NCBI GenBank assembly: GCA_905212085.1
Contig: CAJMDF010000011.1
Coordinates: 1-50,900, forward strand
Length of the DNA: 50,900 nt
From: an uncultured Clostridium sp.
Lineage (GTDB): Bacteria; Cyanobacteriota; Vampirovibrionia; Gastranaerophilales; Gastranaerophilaceae
Reading direction: 5' to 3'
Shown here: positions 48,579 to 50,900 of the stretch, one piece after another
Position numbering within the stretch: the first letter of the stretch is position 1
Layout: every line of letters begins with the position of its first letter
Program-made: the position numbers and the translations under genes
Notes under the pieces: generated by a model
Database searches by the model: none
What the model saw: the letters and a program-made list of their open reading frames with translations, nothing else
What the model was told of the DNA's origin: nothing

Positions 48579-49715
48579 ATGGTAGCAGAAGTACAAGAAA
48601 TAGAAAAAGATTTTTCAGGAAAAATTACACTGTTAGATAAATATATTCTAAGGCAGATAATTGAAATGTTTATTATGGGTGTATGCGTATTTACATCAAT
48701 TATTTTTGCCTCTGATACATTTATTACTTTAATCAAGCAAATTTCATTATTCGGAATTCCATTCAATGTTGCATTGATGATGATTATCTTAAACCTTCCT
48801 CAAGTAATTGTAATGACAATTCCAATGGGAGTTTTATTAGCTACCGTAATGACTTTAAACGGACTTAGTTTGAAATCTGAAATTACTGTCATGAGGGCTT
48901 GCGGCATAGGATTAAACAGAGTTGCAAAACCTATTTTTATTTTCGCGCTTTTAATGTCTATTTGCAGCTTTGTAATAAACGAAACTGTCGTTCCTGTAAT
49001 GACTAAACAATCAAAAGACCTTGCTCTATGGTCTTTAGGACAAAAAAATATCCCGGAAGGAAAACAAAATTTCGTATTCAAAGAATTAAACGATGGCGGG
49101 AGTATTAAACGTTTATTCTATGTAGGATACTGCGAAAATAAAACCTTACACAATATTACAGTTCTTGATACCGCAAAAGACGGAACAATTCAAGTTCTAC
49201 AAGCAGATGAAGGCAAGACTTCACCTGAAGGCTGGAAATTTGAAAAAGGCGCTGTATACACAGTAGACGATGAAGGAAAAATTCTAAATACAACATTATT
49301 TGACAGCTCAGTTGTAAAATTTGGACTTGATATGTCAAAAGAATTAAACAAAAATGTTGCAAAAGAAATGAATTTCACAAAATTGATTGATTACATAAGA
49401 CACAATCACATAGATGAAAAAGAAAGAAATGCAATTCATATAGAATTATACGACAAACTTGCATTACCATTGACAACAATCGCACTTGTACTAATCGGTG
49501 TACCGCTTGCAATAACACCTCCTAGAGTAAGATATAACAGAGGATTTTTATTCAGTATTTTAATCATTTTTGCGTATTATCTGATAAGAGCACTTTCTAT
49601 ATCTTTCGGAGAAGCAGGTACATTACAGCCATTCTTGGCAGCCTGGATGCCAAACATTGTACTCACAATAATAGGTACAATACTTTATTACAAAAAAGTA
49701 TACACAATCGAATAG
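48579..49715 (+). CDS. LptF/LptG-family lipopolysaccharide export permease
   Basis: A 378-residue YjgP/YjgQ protein with three N-terminal membrane helices (about 25-45, 60-95, 105-130), a periplasmic beta-jellyroll domain (about 150-280) and three C-terminal helices. LLDKYILRQIIEMFIMGVCV and LPQVIVMTIPMGVLLATVMT are the family's conserved N-terminal segments. It is the membrane part of the LptBFG exporter that extracts LPS from the inner membrane, so it supports a diderm cell. The start at 48579 is chosen over an in-frame ATG at 48543 because that ATG overlaps the -35 box. No lptA, lptB or lptC is adjacent. Confidence 0.9.
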   Translation: MVAEVQEIEKDFSGKITLLDKYILRQIIEMFIMGVCVFTSIIFASDTFITLIKQISLFGIPFNVALMMIILNLPQVIVMTIPMGVLLATVMTLNGLSLKSEITVMRACGIGLNRVAKPIFIFALLMSICSFVINETVVPVMTKQSKDLALWSLGQKNIPEGKQNFVFKELNDGGSIKRLFYVGYCENKTLHNITVLDTAKDGTIQVLQADEGKTSPEGWKFEKGAVYTVDDEGKILNTTLFDSSVVKFGLDMSKELNKNVAKEMNFTKLIDYIRHNHIDEKERNAIHIELYDKLALPLTTIALVLIGVPLAITPPRVRYNRGFLFSILIIFAYYLIRALSISFGEAGTLQPFLAAWMPNIVLTIIGTILYYKKVYTIE

Positions 49716-49874
49716 GAGCGTAGTCGCTCCACCCGCCACCTAGGGAATAGGTGAAACTTCACAAAAAAACATAAGAAATAAGAGCGTAGCCGCTCCACCC
49801 GCCACCTAGAAAATAGGTAAAACTTCACAAGAAACCATAAGAAATAAGAGCGTAACCGCTCACGCAGTAAAGAC
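49716..49874. repeat. 66-bp tandem repeat, two full copies and one partial
   Basis: Copies start at 49716 and 49782, with a partial at 49848, period 66 bp. Each opens with GAGCG-TAGT-CGCTC or a variant, a short perfect hairpin; the full copies hold a second hairpin around CACCTA-N5-TAGGTG (one arm shortened in copy 2). It is GC-richer than the flanks. It lies between lptF/G and a coiled-coil gene and carries no gene. Confidence 0.85.
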
Positions 49875-50447
49875 ATGAACAACAATTTATTTTCAAACAA
49901 AAGATTAAATGATTATGATTTAAATATTTTAAATGACAATTCGTTTAAAGATTTAGACGATAAAACTTTGAAATTGGAATGTCTTATTGCAGAAAAAGAA
50001 GAAGCACTAGAAAACCTTAACAACAAAATAAAAGGTGCAGAACTATTAGGCAAACTTCTAGATGTAATGGATTTAAAAATTCAAGCCAAACAAATTGAAA
50101 ACGAACTTACAGACTTAAAAGAACAATATTCTAAAAGGAATGTGGCTGAAAAAATTACAGATGTAATTACATCTAAAAAAAGTAAACCAAAACTTTCTCC
50201 AATACATCGACTTGCACGTTTTGTATCAAGAAAAATTATTGCAAGGATGTCTAAAAAAGTTAAATCAATCTTAGATTTAAGCGACTCTTTAGACACATTA
50301 ACAAGCATCAATGAAAACGTTGATGAACTAATTGCAATGAAAGTTCCTTATGGCGAAACGAAAGCAAATTATGAAAAACTAACAAACTATCTCTATCGAG
50401 CAAATAGAATTCATGCCCAAATAAACAAAAAAATGCAAAGTCTATAA
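49875..50447 (+). CDS. Coiled-coil protein of unknown function
   Basis: A 190-residue protein. After an Asn/Asp-rich start, a coiled coil runs about 30-92 (KLECLIAEKEEALENLNNKI and on), then a basic stretch (SKPKLSPIHRLARFVSRKII) and a second helical region (DSLDTLTSINENVDELIA). No signal peptide or membrane helix. The ribosome-binding site is poor. Convergent with the XRE gene, overlapping 6 bp. The function is unknown. Confidence 0.65.
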   Translation: MNNNLFSNKRLNDYDLNILNDNSFKDLDDKTLKLECLIAEKEEALENLNNKIKGAELLGKLLDVMDLKIQAKQIENELTDLKEQYSKRNVAEKITDVITSKKSKPKLSPIHRLARFVSRKIIARMSKKVKSILDLSDSLDTLTSINENVDELIAMKVPYGETKANYEKLTNYLYRANRIHAQINKKMQSL

Positions 50448-50687
50448 TTGATTTAAAAAATTATCAATTTCCTCAAAATCAAAAAATTCTTTCATAGTAA
50501 TTCCAAGAGCACTACATATTTTCAAAATTGTAAATAACCTTGGTTCTTTCATATTTCTTTCAATTTCACTTAACCCGCCTTTAGATATATCACTTTGATA
50601 GGCAAGTTGTTCTATGTTAAAATTATGCTTTTTTCTAAGCTCTAATATTCTGCTACATACAATTTTATTGAAATCTTTATTAGTCAT
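50442..50687 (-). CDS. XRE-family regulator
   Basis: An 81-residue protein dominated by HTH_3: ILELRKKHNFNIEQLAYQSD, then ISKGGLSEIERNMKEPRLFT, and LKICSALGITMKEFFDFEE. It has no visible Shine-Dalgarno. Two closely similar near-palindromes lie upstream (50702-50715 and 50753-50766). The divergent gene at 50787 starts beyond them. Confidence 0.88.
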   Translation of the reverse strand: MTNKDFNKIVCSRILELRKKHNFNIEQLAYQSDISKGGLSEIERNMKEPRLFTILKICSALGITMKEFFDFEEIDNFLNQL

Positions 50688-50701
50688 AATTTTAAAATAA
50701 C

Positions 50702-50766
50702 TTCATACATGTGAATATTTTTTGATAATAAACTATAAATCATGTATAATAGTTCATACTTATGAA
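50702..50766. promoter_or_regulatory. Two matching operator-like sites between the XRE gene and the divergent gene
   Basis: TTCATACATGTGAA (50702-50715) and TTCATACTTATGAA (50753-50766) match at 12 of 14 positions; the second extends to a GTTCATA-CT-TATGAAC inverted repeat (50752-50767). The second covers the predicted transcription start of the 50787 gene; the first is close to the XRE start. Confidence 0.6.
50722..50750 (+). promoter_or_regulatory. Promoter of the gene at 50787
   Basis: TTGATA (50722-50727), 17-bp spacer, perfect TATAAT (50745-50750). The start near 50757 falls inside the second operator-like site. Confidence 0.7.
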
Positions 50767-50786
50767 CAAATTGAGGTTATTATTTT

Positions 50787-50900
50787 ATGTTTTATTATCT
50801 GAAATTGAAGAAAATTCTTATTAAATTAATAACTTTTTGGCTACCTAAAAAATATAGAAAAAATACAAGAAATTTCCTTTTTTATTTTTCTCTAAAAAAT
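50787..50900 (+). CDS. N-terminal fragment of an unknown, possibly polysaccharide-related protein
   Basis: Open frame of 38 codons to the window edge: MFYYLKLKKILIKLITFWLP then a basic KKYRKNTRNFL. GAGG lies 10 nt before the ATG. A hydrophobic-basic start of this form (a short helix, a Pro, and K/R-rich K-x-R-x-x-x-R) is frequent in sugar-transfer and capsule genes, but 38 residues are not enough for a call. Confidence 0.5.
   Translation, partial: MFYYLKLKKILIKLITFWLPKKYRKNTRNFLFYFSLKN

Noticed and set aside
48161..49362. Several 60-93 codon minus-strand frames opposite the dehydrogenase and lptF/G
   Set aside because: Shadows of recognised genes without ribosome-binding sites.
1..50900. 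tRNA, rRNA, CRISPR arrays, insertion sequences and riboswitches
   Set aside because: I looked for T-loop/anticodon patterns, regularly spaced direct repeats, transposase motifs with terminal inverted repeats and long structured leaders; none was convincing.

Overview
The window looks like a chromosome segment of a low-GC, gut-type, non-photosynthetic relative of Cyanobacteria (Gastranaerophilales / Melainabacteria = Vampirovibrionia). This is an inference. It rests on type IV prepilins whose N-terminal helix carries FTLAEVLITLGIIG, on a diderm envelope (TonB/ExbB/ExbD, an LptF/LptG permease), on flagellar-type export genes, on a SpoIID-like protein, and on several lineage-flavoured small proteins with an N-terminal F-x-G motif. 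Coding density is high, genes are often coupled by ATGA or TAATG overlaps, and intrinsic terminators are easy to see. I found no rRNA, tRNA, CRISPR array or insertion sequence.

Layout. 1-805: start of a glycosyltransferase gene running off the left edge, with a divergent XRE regulator. 794-4815: duplicated-repeat protein, FixC/FixX-like electron-transfer pair, rsmD, HU and a SpoIID-like protein. 4849-9920: unknown protein, two related secreted proteins, then tonB-exbB-exbD-exbD. 9917-15435: two unknown genes, ftsH, an orphan pair resembling the two corrinoid iron-sulfur protein subunits, a leaderless XRE regulator facing a 22-bp palindrome, and small proteins. 15428-19501 (minus): export/C-ring operon fliM/N - fliO - fliP - extended fliQ - secreted protein - fliR. 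19639-28319: hemW, a repeat-tailed F-x-G protein, then a plus-strand trio of a 1040-residue acidic membrane protein with a TonB-like C terminus, a sigma-70-like factor, and a zinc-ribbon/P-loop/helical-repeat protein.

28393-37358 (minus): GGGtGRT protein with a NifU-like scaffold; two prepilin genes sharing an almost identical 299-bp front end that contains a run of ten G; and a signalling group (GAF/HD-GYP - TPR - two response regulators - pentapeptide-repeat protein). 37459-45091: glycosyltransferase, an M48-like protein lacking all three zinc ligands, twin zinc-ribbon proteins, a phosphohexomutase, pheA, acpS, an orphan tail-fibre/assembly pair, and two tandem F-x-G paralogues. 45173-50900: tyrS, cysE, small protein, zinc dehydrogenase, LptF/G, a 66-bp tandem repeat, a coiled-coil protein, a third XRE regulator with duplicated operators, and the first codons of a probable surface-polysaccharide gene.

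The most interesting signals are these. (1) Both prepilin genes appear to be controlled by reading frame through a G10 tract: the only well-placed ATG with a strong Shine-Dalgarno is out of frame with the prepilin at G10 and would be in frame at G11 or G8. (2) The acidic receptor-like protein / sigma factor / P-loop regulator trio may be an undescribed signalling module. (3) Several genes have a -10 box ending 6-7 nt before the start codon and no Shine-Dalgarno, which suggests leaderless transcription. (4) A corrinoid Fe-S protein pair occurs with no CO dehydrogenase or acetyl-CoA synthase gene in view.
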